A stretch of 64,000 nt of DNA, from NCBI RefSeq assembly GCF_020215645.1, contig NZ_CP084058.1:434001-498000 (forward strand), read 5' to 3'. The translations under genes were made by a program, and so were the position numbers. Positions 53,650 to 62,376 of this stretch are shown here, in pieces. How positions within the stretch are numbered: position 1 is the first letter of the stretch; each line of letters starts with the position of its first letter. Source of the stretch: Nonomuraea gerenzanensis. GTDB taxonomy: Bacteria; Actinomycetota; Actinomycetes; Streptosporangiales; Streptosporangiaceae. Under the pieces are notes generated by a model. It worked only from the letters and a program-made list of their open reading frames with translations. It did not search any database and was not told where the DNA came from.

Positions 53650-54774
53650 TTAAGCCGCTGTCGGCACTGGCCCGTAGAGGGCTGGTCCGATCTTGTTGAT
53701 GTGGCCCTGGTGGGACCATTGGGACAGTTGGACGCGGAAGCTGTTGACGTTGTCGATGGCGAGGATGGCGGCCAGTTCGGTGCCTTTCCAGGCGCGCCAG
53801 GGCTGGGCTGCCAGGAGCTCCAGGACCTTGCCTCGCCTGTCGGGGCTGGTCAAGCACGGGAGCGGTGGCGGGCCGCCCCAACGGCGATTGGGCGGTTGAC
53901 CTGCGAGTTCTCGGGTGAGGCGGCGGGTCATCTGATGAACGGCCGCCCACCAGATCATCGCTTCGTGATGGGCGGGCCGCCGTTCGTAGCACCGCACCAG
54001 GCGGCGGTGCCGCATCAGCCAGGCCAGACTCCGCTCGACGACCCATCTGCGGGGCAGGACGACGAAGCCTTTCATGTCGTCGGTGCGCCTGACGACGGCC
54101 ACGGTGATCTTCAGGGCCTTGGCTGCCCAGGTCACGAGTCGTCCGGCATAGCCGCCGTCGGCCCACACCAGCGTGATGGTGGAGAACTTCCCCCGCAGGA
54201 GGGCCAGGAGCGGGTGAGCGCCATCGCGGTCCTGGACCGAGGCGGCAGTCACCAGCACGGTCAGCAGTAGCCCGAGCGTGTCGACCGCGACGTGCCGCTT
54301 CTGCCCCTTGATCTTTTTCCCGCCATCGAAACCGCTGTCGGCGGCACCGATGGTCTCGCTCGCTTTCACACTCTGCGCGTCGATGATCGCGGCCGTCGGT
54401 GTCTCCTTCCGTCCCGCGGCGACGCGGATCCGACCGCGGAGCCGATCGGCCAGCCGTGCCGGCAGTCCCCGCTCCGACCAGCGCTCGAAGAACGCATAGA
54501 CCGCCGTCCAGGGCGGGAAGTCCACCGGCAGCGCCCGCCATTCGATCCCGTACCTGGTCACATAGCCGATCGCATCCACCACCGCCCGAAGATCATGTTT
54601 CATCGGGCCGCCTGGACCCTTGCGCAGCTCGGCCATGACAGCCTCGGCCTCGGGCAGCAACACCTCCCACTGCGCATCAGACAGATCAGACGGATAGGGA
54701 CACGAACGGCTCCAGCAGCCACAACCGGGCACGGCGCAACTGGCGGAGCCCGGCGGAAACCGGTAGACAGTCAT
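53650..54774 (-). CDS. IS5-family DDE transposase with extra C-terminal domain
   Basis: 374 residues from ATG at 54774 (a TTG at 54816 would add 14). The N-terminal DUF4096-type region is LSDAQWEVLLPEAEAVMAEL to GIEWRALPVDFPPW. The DDE residues are Asp in AAIIDAQSVKAS, Asp in LVWADGGYAGRL and Glu in PRRWVVERSLAWLMRHRRL. After the usual end an additional tail of about 85 residues looks like a small winged helix (GKVLELLAAQPWRAWKGTEL, then FRVQLSQWSHQGHINKIGPA). Typical members are near 270-290 residues. Confidence 0.92.
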   Translation of the reverse strand: MTVYRFPPGSASCAVPGCGCWSRSCPYPSDLSDAQWEVLLPEAEAVMAELRKGPGGPMKHDLRAVVDAIGYVTRYGIEWRALPVDFPPWTAVYAFFERWSERGLPARLADRLRGRIRVAAGRKETPTAAIIDAQSVKASETIGAADSGFDGGKKIKGQKRHVAVDTLGLLLTVLVTAASVQDRDGAHPLLALLRGKFSTITLVWADGGYAGRLVTWAAKALKITVAVVRRTDDMKGFVVLPRRWVVERSLAWLMRHRRLVRCYERRPAHHEAMIWWAAVHQMTRRLTRELAGQPPNRRWGGPPPLPCLTSPDRRGKVLELLAAQPWRAWKGTELAAILAIDNVNSFRVQLSQWSHQGHINKIGPALYGPVPTAA

Positions 54775-54777
54775 CCA

Positions 54778-54830
54778 AGGGCTTCTGATGGGCGAGAGAC
54801 GTAGACACTCCCTCAACTATCAGAAGCCCT
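54778..54830. promoter_or_regulatory. Subterminal 12-bp inverted repeat upstream of the transposase
   Basis: AGGGCTTCTGAT (54778-54789) and ATCAGAAGCCCT (54819-54830) are perfectly complementary, separated by 29 bases, just upstream of the transposase ATG. A transcript entering from outside would fold here and hide the start, a known way for IS elements to avoid activation by read-through. That function is inferred. Confidence 0.6.
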
Positions 54831-54919
54831 CTTCCGTCCCCGAAATCGCCACGCATCACACCAAACCCTCTGCTAACAGGCTCTTAGTGGTGGGGTGGGG
54901 GTGATTGTGGTGATAAGGG

Positions 54920-56686
54920 TCAGTGATTGAGGGTGGTCCAGAAGCGGTAGTGGTGGTCCTGGGCGTAGTCGGCGCGCTTCCAGGTGCCGCTCGTCAGGGA
55001 CTGCACGTGCCAACCCGCCTGGCTGCCGTTGTCGCGGAGGAGGGGCCAGGGCTGCTCGCCGCCGCCGTTGGGGTCTCCGGTGCGGGCGAAGCGCGTCCAG
55101 GTGGCGATCAGGCGGTTGGCGAGGGTGGACTGCTGGAGTGAGAGCTTCTCGAACAAGGTCAGGTCGAAGAGGTAGGGCAGCTCGGCCATGTGCTGGGCGG
55201 CGGCGGGGAAGCTGGGCTTGGGAGTGCCGGCGTACCAGGGCGTTCGCTGCTCGGCGAACTCGAACATGCGAGTGGAGGTCCAGCGGGACAGGGCGCGGGC
55301 GGTGTCGAGGGTGGGGGCGGACCAGGTTGAGTCCGTTTTTACGGTTGCCAGGGTTCTTCCTGCGGAGTTGCCCAGCGGGTAGCGACGTAGCACGGCGGCG
55401 GCGTTCTTGCCGTAGGCCTCGGTGATGGCGGGTCGGTAGTCGGTGGCGGCCATGGGCTTGCCGGTTGCGAGTTCCAGGCCGAGGATCATGCCGTTCTCCT
55501 CGTCGTGGTTGACGCCGACGAGGACGGGGACGCGGTTGAAGCGGCCCGTGCGCAGCGCCTGGTCGACCGGGAGCGGGAGGGAGGGTGTGCCGCTGTACGG
55601 GCGCGGCTCGCGCTGGGTGCCGTACGCCTCCAGCAGTTTGGCCATGGGGAGGTCGCGCAGGCAGCTCGCCACGTCGGAGGCGTCGGCGCAGCCGGCCTTC
55701 TTGATGACTTCGGAGCTCTCGGCGAGGGCTTCGGCCTTGGTACGGGAGGCGTCCGCGCAGGGTGCGCTCTGGATGATCGCTCGCTGGAACAGGCCCGCCG
55801 AGGCCGGGGAGGCGAGGTGGCCGCAGACGGCGAAGCCGCCGCCGGACTGGCCCATGATCGTGACCTTGCCCGGGTCGCCGCCGAAGGCTGCGATGTTCTG
55901 GCGCACCCAGCGCAGCGCCGCGCGCTGGTCGTCGAGGGCCAGGCCGCCGGAGTCCGGCAGGGACGGGTGGGTCAGGAAGCTGGTGGCGCCGAGGCGGTAG
56001 TTCATCGAGACCACGACGGCGCCGCCTGCCGCCAGCCGGTCGGCGCGGTACAGGTCGCCCATGCCGTACATGAGGCTGCCGCCGTGGACCCAGACGATGA
56101 CCGGGAGTTCGTCGTGCTTGCCGGTCGGGGTGGTGACGTTGAGGTTGAGGCAGTCCTCGGCGGTGCTGGGCTTGCCGATGGGGTAGCCGGCCGGTTGTGC
56201 GCACACGTTGCCCGGTTTGGTGGCGTCTCGTGTGCCCTGCCACGGGGGGACGGGGGTGGGGGCCGAGAAGCGGGTGGCGGTGGCGTACGGGATGCCCTGG
56301 AAGGTGCTGACCTTGGGGCCGGATGTGCCACGAACGGCGCCGCTGCTGGTCGTGACCACGACGGTGGTAGCGGATGTGGACGTGGACGTGGACGTGGACG
56401 TGGACGTGGACGTGGTGGTTGTGGTTGCGGCGGCATGAGCGGTGGTGGCCGCAGTCCTGCCGGTGCCGGTGCCGGTGCCGGTGGCTGTGGCTGTGGCTGG
56501 GGCTGAGGCCGTGGCCGTGGTGGGCGCTGACGTGCTGCCGGGAGTGGTGGTGGCTGCGGTCGTGCTGCCGGGAGCGGTGCGGGCCGGGGTGGTGGGGGTG
56601 GCGTGGGCGGTCGGGGTGTAGGCCGTGAGGAGGGCCAGGCCGAGGGCTGCTGATGCCGTGGCCGTCTTCTTCGTGCTCGGGTTCAT
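54920..56686 (-). CDS. Secreted type-B carboxylesterase
   Basis: 588 residues from ATG at 56686. A signal peptide (KKTATASAALGLALLTAYTP) is followed by a Thr/Ala/Ser linker of about 90 residues with a (TS)n run. The alpha/beta-hydrolase starts at about residue 110: GIPYATATRF, EDCLNLNVTTP, LPVIVWVHGGSLMYG (oxyanion hole), nucleophile Ser in TIMGQSGGGFAVCG, and HDEENGM. The elbow is G-Q-S-G-G where G-E-S-A-G is usual. It probably hydrolyses esters outside the cell. The divergent TetR gene and its operator lie 86 bases upstream, suggesting repression by that regulator. Confidence 0.9.
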   Translation of the reverse strand: MNPSTKKTATASAALGLALLTAYTPTAHATPTTPARTAPGSTTAATTTPGSTSAPTTATASAPATATATGTGTGTGRTAATTAHAAATTTTTSTSTSTSTSTSTSATTVVVTTSSGAVRGTSGPKVSTFQGIPYATATRFSAPTPVPPWQGTRDATKPGNVCAQPAGYPIGKPSTAEDCLNLNVTTPTGKHDELPVIVWVHGGSLMYGMGDLYRADRLAAGGAVVVSMNYRLGATSFLTHPSLPDSGGLALDDQRAALRWVRQNIAAFGGDPGKVTIMGQSGGGFAVCGHLASPASAGLFQRAIIQSAPCADASRTKAEALAESSEVIKKAGCADASDVASCLRDLPMAKLLEAYGTQREPRPYSGTPSLPLPVDQALRTGRFNRVPVLVGVNHDEENGMILGLELATGKPMAATDYRPAITEAYGKNAAAVLRRYPLGNSAGRTLATVKTDSTWSAPTLDTARALSRWTSTRMFEFAEQRTPWYAGTPKPSFPAAAQHMAELPYLFDLTLFEKLSLQQSTLANRLIATWTRFARTGDPNGGGEQPWPLLRDNGSQAGWHVQSLTSGTWKRADYAQDHHYRFWTTLNH

Positions 56687-56771
56687 GGGGGTGGATCCGT
56701 CCTTCTGTCGATCAAGCGATGGGAGGACCATAGCCCAGATTTGCACGATCGCGCAAAACGAACGCGCAAAA

Positions 56772-56790
56772 CGAACGCATCATGCGTTCG
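56772..56790. promoter_or_regulatory. TetR operator between tetR and the esterase gene
   Basis: CGAACGCATCATGCGTTCG is a perfect 9+1+9 palindrome, 27 bases before the tetR start and just upstream of its -10 (TACGGT, 56805-56810). Two direct repeats of CGCAAAACGAACG lie alongside (about 56752-56777). One dimer site could repress both divergent genes. Confidence 0.75.
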
Positions 56791-56817
56791 TGCTAATCAG
56801 TTGGTACGGTGTCCCGC

Positions 56818-57390
56818 ATGGGAAACCGTGAAGACCTCATCGCGGGCGCCAAGCAGTGCCTGCGGGAGAAGGGCTACGACCGCACCAGCGTGCGGGACAT
56901 CGCCGCCGCGGCCGGCGTGAGCACGGCGGCGATCGGCTACCACTTCGGCTCGCGGGAGGCGCTGCTGACCCAGGCGCTCTTCGGCCTGCTGGACGAGTGG
57001 GGCGACAGTCTCGGGCGGGCGCTGGCGCCTGAGGCCGGGGACGACGCGGTGCGCGCCTACGAGCGCATGTGGGAGGGGCTCGTCCGGCAGTTCGCCGAGC
57101 ATCCGGATCTCTGGCTGGCCACGGTGGAGTTGTTCCTGCAAGGCCGGCGGCAGGCGGAGCTGGGGTCCCGGGTGGCGGAGGGGATGGCCGAGGGGTGGCG
57201 CGGGATGAGTGCGATCCTGGAGAGCGTGCCGGAGGAGAGCGTGTCGGAGCGGTCCGCTCGTACGCTCGGGATGGTGCAGACGGCGCTGATGTCCGGGGTG
57301 ATGATCCAGAGCCTGGGCAACCCGGCCGATGCGCCCACCGCGGCCGAGGTGCTCGAAGGGTTGCGGGCGCTGGCCAAGCTGGCGGGGTAG
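56818..57390 (+). CDS. TetR-family transcriptional regulator
   Basis: 190 residues from ATG at 56818; TACGGT ends seven bases upstream (leaderless). The N-terminal HTH is LIAGAKQCLREKGYDRTSVR, DIAAAAGVSTAAIGYHFGSR, EALLTQAL. The ligand domain is helical with no special motif. The adjacent perfect palindrome and divergent esterase gene suggest autoregulation and control of the esterase, perhaps induced by an ester substrate or product. Confidence 0.92.
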   Translation: MGNREDLIAGAKQCLREKGYDRTSVRDIAAAAGVSTAAIGYHFGSREALLTQALFGLLDEWGDSLGRALAPEAGDDAVRAYERMWEGLVRQFAEHPDLWLATVELFLQGRRQAELGSRVAEGMAEGWRGMSAILESVPEESVSERSARTLGMVQTALMSGVMIQSLGNPADAPTAAEVLEGLRALAKLAG

Positions 57391-57407
57391 GGGCCGGAGC
57401 GGGGAGA

Positions 57408-57426
57408 GGAGATCCACCAGATCTCC
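57408..57426 (+). terminator. Short hairpin after tetR
   Basis: GGAGATC-CACCA-GATCTCC is a perfect 7-bp stem, 18 bases after the tetR stop and before the TAAGGT -10 of the next gene. There is no T-run; weak terminator candidate. Confidence 0.4.
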
Positions 57427-57462
57427 GGACAATCCGAAGATAGTTCAGTAAGGTCGCCCGCT

Positions 57463-60411
57463 ATGGCGATCACGAACCCATCGTCGGATCCAGGTGCGTT
57501 TCTGGCGACACTGCAGGCAACGGACTGGACGGTGTTCGAGCCGGCTCACGACCTCCCGCCCCTGCGTGCCGCGCTCGTCCAGTTGGAGCAGGCGCACGGG
57601 ACCACCGAGGCGCACCGGTTCGCGACCGAGCGGATCAAGGAGCTGGGTGCGGTACTGCGGCACGGCGACGGGCATCCGGCCGAGATCTACGCGTACGCGC
57701 TGAGCCCGTGCGGGCGTTACCTGGCGATCGGGAGCTGGTGCGGCGACGACTACGACCGGGGCGGTGTCCTGCAGGTGTGGGAGCTGGCCAGCGGGCGGTG
57801 CGTCAACGTGCTTGACGAGATCATGGGCGGGGTGGGCTGGCCCGGGTACACGGGGACGGTTCAGTGGTCGGCTGACGGGCAGCGGCTCGCGCTGGCGTAC
57901 AACACCAACGGGGTGGGGGTGTGGGATCCGTTCGGGGAGGAGCCGGGGCCCAGCGCCGAGGCGTACGTGACGGACGGGGGTTCGCGCCCGCCCGGGTTCG
58001 CCTTCGCGCCCGACGGCACCCGCGCGTTCATCGTGACGGGCACCTCGCAGGAGGTGCAGGGGTGTATCGCGCCGCTGGTCGCGGGCGAGGTGTTCGAGAT
58101 CGGCGACGAGGACGACGAGGGCGGGGAGGGCGACGAGGACGCGTGGGACGCCGGTGGTTGGGATGACGAGGGCGAGGGCGATGGTGAAGGCGATGGCGAT
58201 GGTGAGGGCGATGGCGAGGGCGATTACGCAGGGGATGGCGCAAAGCATGGCGTAGGGGATGGTGAGCGGTCCGAGGGGCAGGACGACGGGGAGGACGACG
58301 GCGAGGAGGAGTGGGACGACGAGCCGGACGCGCAGCTCGCGCGCCCGCTGACCGAACCCCTCCCGGAAACGGTCAAAGCCCTACTGGGCCAGGACAAGCT
58401 CCGTCTCCGCGACGTCTCCTGGTCCCGCGACGGCCGCCGCCTCTACGGGCACGCCCGCGGCTGGGCCTGCGCCCTGGACGCCACCGACGGCCGGGTCCTG
58501 TGGTTCGCCGAGGCGGGCGTCGGCAGGGACGCCCCCGCCTGGAGCAGGGACGAGCGGTACTTCGCCCACCAGCTGCGCGGCCAGTTGCTGATAGGCGACG
58601 CCATGACGGGCTGGACGGTGGCGACGCTGCCGGGGCATCCGGGCGCGTCGGAGCTGTCCTGGGGCGCGTACGGCACGGTCACGCGGCTGGCGGTCGTCGT
58701 GCCGGCGGGCAACGACGCGCACGCCCGTCCCCACGTCACCGTCTATGACCAGGGCCGGCACCGCTACGACCTGGACGTGGCGCTGCTGCAGCTCGAACCG
58801 GACGAGGAGGGCGTGGCGTGGGCGTGGTCGCCTGACGGGCTGTACGCGGCGGCGCTGACGGCTCGCGGGCAGGTGGAGGTCTGGAGCCTGGCGGACGCGC
58901 CGAGCCTGATCGGGGCGGTGGAGGCGCCGGCGGAGGCCCGGGGCGTGTTGTGGGGCGCCGACGGCGTGATCGTCGTGCTCGGCCGCGCCGGGGTGCGGTT
59001 CTTCCAGGCGGCCACCGGCCGGATCACCGGGGACTTCGCGTTCCTGCGCGTGCCGCCGGGCCCCCGCCCGCTGGAGCTCGACGGCGTGGACCTGGCGGAG
59101 GAGGTGCGGGACGAGGAGGAGGCGAGCATCGACCCGACGTTCGCGCTCGACGACCAGACGTGGGCCGTGGCGTTCGAGTCCGGGCAGGTCATCGCGCCGC
59201 CCGACCGCGTGCCGGCGCTCGACGGCGCCCTGGCCTGGGCGGTGGAGCGCCGGTTCGGCTGGCCGGTGCGCTGGGGTGGGCTCGACGTCGCGCCGGACGC
59301 CGCCACCGGCGCCGAGCGGTTCGGGCCGCCGCTGGACGAGTACCTGGAGGGGTTCCGCGGCCACACGCCGGCGGCGAACGAGCCCTGGCCCCCGCCGAAC
59401 ACGGTCACGCTCGACGACCTCTTCCAGTTCGCGATCACCTCGGTGGCGCCGCTCCACAGCGGCTGGGACCACCACGTGAGCCAGAACCTGCGGCACGCGG
59501 CCAGGCTCAGGGCGCGCCTGGGCCAGCCGGCCGGCGCGCGGGTGCTGCTCGACGCGATCCCGACCCCGGCCGAGCAGGTGCGGGGACGGGCGGACGTGGC
59601 GCTGATCCTGGCCGCCGCCGGGCGCAGGGACGAGGCGCGGACGTTCTTCGACGGCGACGAGGCCCAGGTCGAGGCGGTGCTCGACGAGTACAACGAGGCG
59701 TTCGTGGCCTCGTCGGTGGCCGGCGCGTACGCGGCGATGGGCGATCCCCGGGCCGAGGCGTGGTTCCAGCGCGCGCGGGCGGCGATCGAGCCCGAGACGA
59801 ACCCGGGCGAGCACCACCTGGCGGTGGCGTGGGCGATGATCGAGTGCGGGTGGGAGCAGGAGGGGCGGGCCCTGCTGCGGCAGTGCACCGAGACGCCCTC
59901 CATCTTCTACACCGTGCCGCTGCTGGCCTACCTCATCCTCACCCGCCGGGACCACATCGCCCGCGAGCTGATCCCCATGCGCAATCCGGCGGCCGAGGAG
60001 TGGGAGCCGCAGGGATGGTTCGACGGCTGGGAGGCGGTGGAGGTGTTCAGCCGCCTGGGCCGGCCGGATCTGGTGCACGCGTGGGCGCAGGTCTACGGCG
60101 ACGGTTACGCCTACGAGGACCATCTCGCTCAGGCGGAGACGAACGCCAGGCGTGACCCGGCGCGCGCCCGGCCGGGCGAGGGGGAGCTGGCCGCGATCTT
60201 GGACGCCTACGCGACCCTGCAGAAGACGCCGCGCACGCAGCGTGAGCACCCGACGCAGCTGCTCGCCGCGCAGGCGGCCGAGTGCGGCCATCTCGGGGCG
60301 GCGCTGGACCTGATCGAGCGCCTGCCGAAGGACGACTTCAACGGGCGGGCCGGCCAGACGTTCCGCGCGCTGTGGATGGCGGCTACCGGGCTCGACGTCG
60401 AGCCGTGGTGA
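57463..60411 (+). CDS. Large WD40-like propeller protein with acidic insert and alpha-solenoid C-terminus
   Basis: 982 residues from ATG at 57463; TAAGGT ends eight bases upstream (near-leaderless). Residues about 60-540 contain propeller blades (ALSPCGRYLAIGSWCGDDYD, LQVWELASGRC, GVGVWDPFG, VEVWSLADAPS). A very acidic Gly-rich insert at about 210-295 (EGDGEGDGDGEGDGEGD-type, hexanucleotide-encoded) interrupts the propeller. Residues about 650-982 are helical repeats like TPR/PPR (ARVLLDAIPTPAEQVRGRAD, AEAWFQRARAAIEPETNPGE). There is no enzyme motif, signal peptide or membrane helix. It is probably a cytosolic scaffold. No partner gene is obvious nearby; the protein is not recognised as a named family. 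Confidence 0.8.
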   Translation: MAITNPSSDPGAFLATLQATDWTVFEPAHDLPPLRAALVQLEQAHGTTEAHRFATERIKELGAVLRHGDGHPAEIYAYALSPCGRYLAIGSWCGDDYDRGGVLQVWELASGRCVNVLDEIMGGVGWPGYTGTVQWSADGQRLALAYNTNGVGVWDPFGEEPGPSAEAYVTDGGSRPPGFAFAPDGTRAFIVTGTSQEVQGCIAPLVAGEVFEIGDEDDEGGEGDEDAWDAGGWDDEGEGDGEGDGDGEGDGEGDYAGDGAKHGVGDGERSEGQDDGEDDGEEEWDDEPDAQLARPLTEPLPETVKALLGQDKLRLRDVSWSRDGRRLYGHARGWACALDATDGRVLWFAEAGVGRDAPAWSRDERYFAHQLRGQLLIGDAMTGWTVATLPGHPGASELSWGAYGTVTRLAVVVPAGNDAHARPHVTVYDQGRHRYDLDVALLQLEPDEEGVAWAWSPDGLYAAALTARGQVEVWSLADAPSLIGAVEAPAEARGVLWGADGVIVVLGRAGVRFFQAATGRITGDFAFLRVPPGPRPLELDGVDLAEEVRDEEEASIDPTFALDDQTWAVAFESGQVIAPPDRVPALDGALAWAVERRFGWPVRWGGLDVAPDAATGAERFGPPLDEYLEGFRGHTPAANEPWPPPNTVTLDDLFQFAITSVAPLHSGWDHHVSQNLRHAARLRARLGQPAGARVLLDAIPTPAEQVRGRADVALILAAAGRRDEARTFFDGDEAQVEAVLDEYNEAFVASSVAGAYAAMGDPRAEAWFQRARAAIEPETNPGEHHLAVAWAMIECGWEQEGRALLRQCTETPSIFYTVPLLAYLILTRRDHIARELIPMRNPAAEEWEPQGWFDGWEAVEVFSRLGRPDLVHAWAQVYGDGYAYEDHLAQAETNARRDPARARPGEGELAAILDAYATLQKTPRTQREHPTQLLAAQAAECGHLGAALDLIERLPKDDFNGRAGQTFRALWMAATGLDVEPW

Positions 60412-60551
60412 CGGCTGGCGCGGGCACAAGCGTCCTCCTGGAATAAGTTAACCGTCCCTTTCCGCCAGGTGGCCATTCGCCGGGCGATGAGGCATGAGGT
60501 GGACAACGGGGATCGGGTCATCAGATGCTGGAGAGAAAGTGGAGGTGTTGT

Positions 60552-60971
60552 ATGCACGCACGCCTTGACCATCTCGTCGTCTGGGTCTCCGACCCCCGCG
60601 CGTCCGTGGACTTCTACGAGCAGGTCGTCGGCCTGCCAGGGGTCCGGGCGGCGGAGTTCCGTGACGGTGAGGCGCCGTTCCCCAGTGTGCGGATCTCGCC
60701 GGAGACCATCCTCGACCTGATGTCGTACGAGGCGATGCGCGGCGTGGACGAGGGCACCGGGGTGAAGGGCAGCGCCGGGCACCCGATCAACCACTTCTGC
60801 CTGTCGGTCGGCAAGGAGGACTTCGACGCGCTGCAGGTACGGCTCAAGCAGCACGGCGTGGAGATCACCGGCGGCGGCACGAACTCGTTCGGCGCCCAGG
60901 GCATCGCGCCCGAGACCATGTTCTTCCCCGACCCGGACGGGAACGTGATCGAGGTCCGCTACTACGAGTGA
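60552..60971 (+). CDS. VOC (glyoxalase/dioxygenase-fold) protein
   Basis: 139 residues from ATG at 60552 with GGAGGTG upstream. ARLDHLVVWVSDPRASVDFY at the start and MFFPDPDGNVIEVRYYE at the end are the paired VOC half-motifs. Candidate metal ligands are His near residue 5, His in HPINHFCL, and Glu near the end (VIEVRYYE). The substrate is unknown; it could be a metalloenzyme or a drug-binding protein. Confidence 0.88.
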   Translation: MHARLDHLVVWVSDPRASVDFYEQVVGLPGVRAAEFRDGEAPFPSVRISPETILDLMSYEAMRGVDEGTGVKGSAGHPINHFCLSVGKEDFDALQVRLKQHGVEITGGGTNSFGAQGIAPETMFFPDPDGNVIEVRYYE

Positions 60972-61053
60972 GCCCGGCCCCGACGGCCTTGCGCATCACC
61001 GGCCCCAGCTCAAGACGCTCGGAAGTGTCGGTAGCTTCTGGTACACAGGCGGC

Positions 61054-61425
61054 ATGGGTGTCACCGTCGATGAGTTCCTGAAGCTGCTGGACGAGCTGCC
61101 CGACGTGCGGATGAGTCACGGCGGCGAGTGGGTCGGCCTCAAGGTGCACGACAAGGGGTTCGGCTATCTGTGGGAGGCCACCGAGACCGTCGGCCTGAAG
61201 GCCACGATCGAGGAGCAGATCGCGCTGGTCAGCGAGCGGCCCGAGGTGTTCGAGGTGCAGTTCACGGCCGGGCGGTTCGGCTGGGTGGTGGTGCACCTCG
61301 ACAGGATCGACGAGGAGGAGCTGTTCGAGCTGATGGCCGAGGCGTGGTGCCTGACCGCGCCCAAGCAGCTCGTGGACGACTTCGAGGCCACCCACCCGAT
61401 CGGGAAGAAGGTGCAATCCGGGTAA
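61054..61425 (+). CDS. MmcQ/YjbR-like (DUF419-type) protein
   Basis: 123 residues from ATG at 61054. The fold order is VDEFLKLLDELPDVRMSHGG, GYLWEATETVGLKATIEEQI, then VVHLDRIDEEELFELMAEAW and LTAPKQLVDDF. This is the pattern of the CyaY-like MmcQ/YjbR family of small DNA-binding-like proteins of unknown role. It probably forms a cluster of small single-gene units with the next two genes. Confidence 0.78.
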   Translation: MGVTVDEFLKLLDELPDVRMSHGGEWVGLKVHDKGFGYLWEATETVGLKATIEEQIALVSERPEVFEVQFTAGRFGWVVVHLDRIDEEELFELMAEAWCLTAPKQLVDDFEATHPIGKKVQSG

Positions 61426-61435
61426 TCTCCGACAT

Positions 61436-61927
61436 GTGCCCCTCCTGAACGTCCGGCTGCGTGCGTGGCGCGAGGACGACGCGTCCGCCGTGCTGCGTGC
61501 CTTCCAGGCCCCCGACCTGCGTCACCAGGCACCCTGGCCCGTCGTCACGCTCAAGGACGCCTCGGGGTGGATCGCCTCCTGGGAGGGGGTCGGGCACGCC
61601 TTCGCCGTGCTCCAGGACGACCAGGTCGTCGGAAACGTGGCGGTGACCAGGCTCGACTCCCACGGCAACGGCTGGGTGTCCTACTGGGTGGTGCCCGAGG
61701 CGAGGGGGAGGGGGGTCGCGGTGGCGGCCACCGAGCTGGTGGCGCGGTGGGCGTTCGACGAGCGCGGGCTCTACCGGCTGGAGCTGGGGCACCGGACGAA
61801 CAACCCGGCGTCGTGCCGGGTGGCCATGAAGGCCGGCTTCCTGCCGGAGGGCATCGAGCGGGGCAAGCTCAGCCACGCGGGCGTCCGGTACGACGTCGAG
61901 CGGCACGCGCGGCTGGCCACCGACTGA
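61436..61927 (+). CDS. GNAT acetyltransferase (RimJ/RimL-like)
   Basis: 163 residues from GTG at 61436; TAATCT ends seven bases upstream and includes the stop of the previous gene (leaderless). NVRLRAWREDDASAVLRAFQ at the N-terminus, VSYWVVPEARGRGVAVAATE (acetyl-CoA loop), and LELGHRTNNPASCRVAMKAG then GFLPEG are typical of RimJ/RimL-type N-acetyltransferases. The acceptor is unknown. Confidence 0.9.
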   Translation: MPLLNVRLRAWREDDASAVLRAFQAPDLRHQAPWPVVTLKDASGWIASWEGVGHAFAVLQDDQVVGNVAVTRLDSHGNGWVSYWVVPEARGRGVAVAATELVARWAFDERGLYRLELGHRTNNPASCRVAMKAGFLPEGIERGKLSHAGVRYDVERHARLATD

Positions 61928-61992
61928 GCAAAGGTGATCGGGAGGGCCGGTCACCTGGCGTCTTCCGCTCAAGCTGAACTACGCTGTGGCGG

Positions 61993-62376
61993 GTGGACAG
62001 CGAGAGTCTGGCCGCGGCCGGGCTGTTGGAGGCTCTGAGCCGGGCGTCGGAGATTCTCGCCGAGTTACGCCATCCGTTCGTGAGAAGCGAGCAGTTCTCC
62101 TATTTCTTTCCCCCTGCGGGTGCCCGCGTCGGCGCCGCGGTCATGCTGCCCGACGGCCGGGAGCTCAGGTTCGAGGTGTCCATCGCCGTGTCCGGCAGGG
62201 CCTTCCAGGTCGAGGGCGGGATCCAGGTGGAGGCCGAGACGCTGCTGGAGCTGCCCCGCAAGAGCGTGTCCGGCATCGAGGAAGGGCTGGCCGCCTTCGG
62301 CGACTACGTGGGGGAGGTGGCGGCACCGGCGCGGCAACTGATCGAGCAACTGCTGGAAGAATTGTCTGACAACTAG
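61993..62376 (+). CDS. Hypothetical protein, 127 residues
   Basis: GTG at 61993; TACGCT ends seven bases upstream (leaderless). The protein looks alpha plus beta: an N-terminal helix (AAAGLLEALSRASEILAELR), strands (FSYFFPPAGARVGAAVMLPD, RFEVSIAVSGRAFQVEGGIQ) and a C-terminal helix. It has no membrane segment, metal motif or cysteine. The strand pattern with ARVGAAVMLPDG recalls small actinomycete start-domain-like or CU044-type proteins, but the family is not certain. The first GntR-type operator overlaps its last codons. Confidence 0.65.
   Translation: MDSESLAAAGLLEALSRASEILAELRHPFVRSEQFSYFFPPAGARVGAAVMLPDGRELRFEVSIAVSGRAFQVEGGIQVEAETLLELPRKSVSGIEEGLAAFGDYVGEVAAPARQLIEQLLEELSDN

Larger units (their letters stand above)
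53632..54883 (-). mobile_element. IS5-type insertion sequence, 1252 bp, with TTA target duplication
   Basis: The left end GAGCCTGTTGGCAGAGG and the right end CCTCTGCTAACAGGCTC are 17-bp terminal inverted repeats with one mismatch. TTA flanks both sides (53629-53631 and 54884-54886), a 3-bp target duplication. One transposase gene fills the element. Intact ends, duplication and open reading frame suggest a fairly recent insertion. It landed between the repeat array and the esterase gene and breaks no recognisable gene. Confidence 0.93.
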
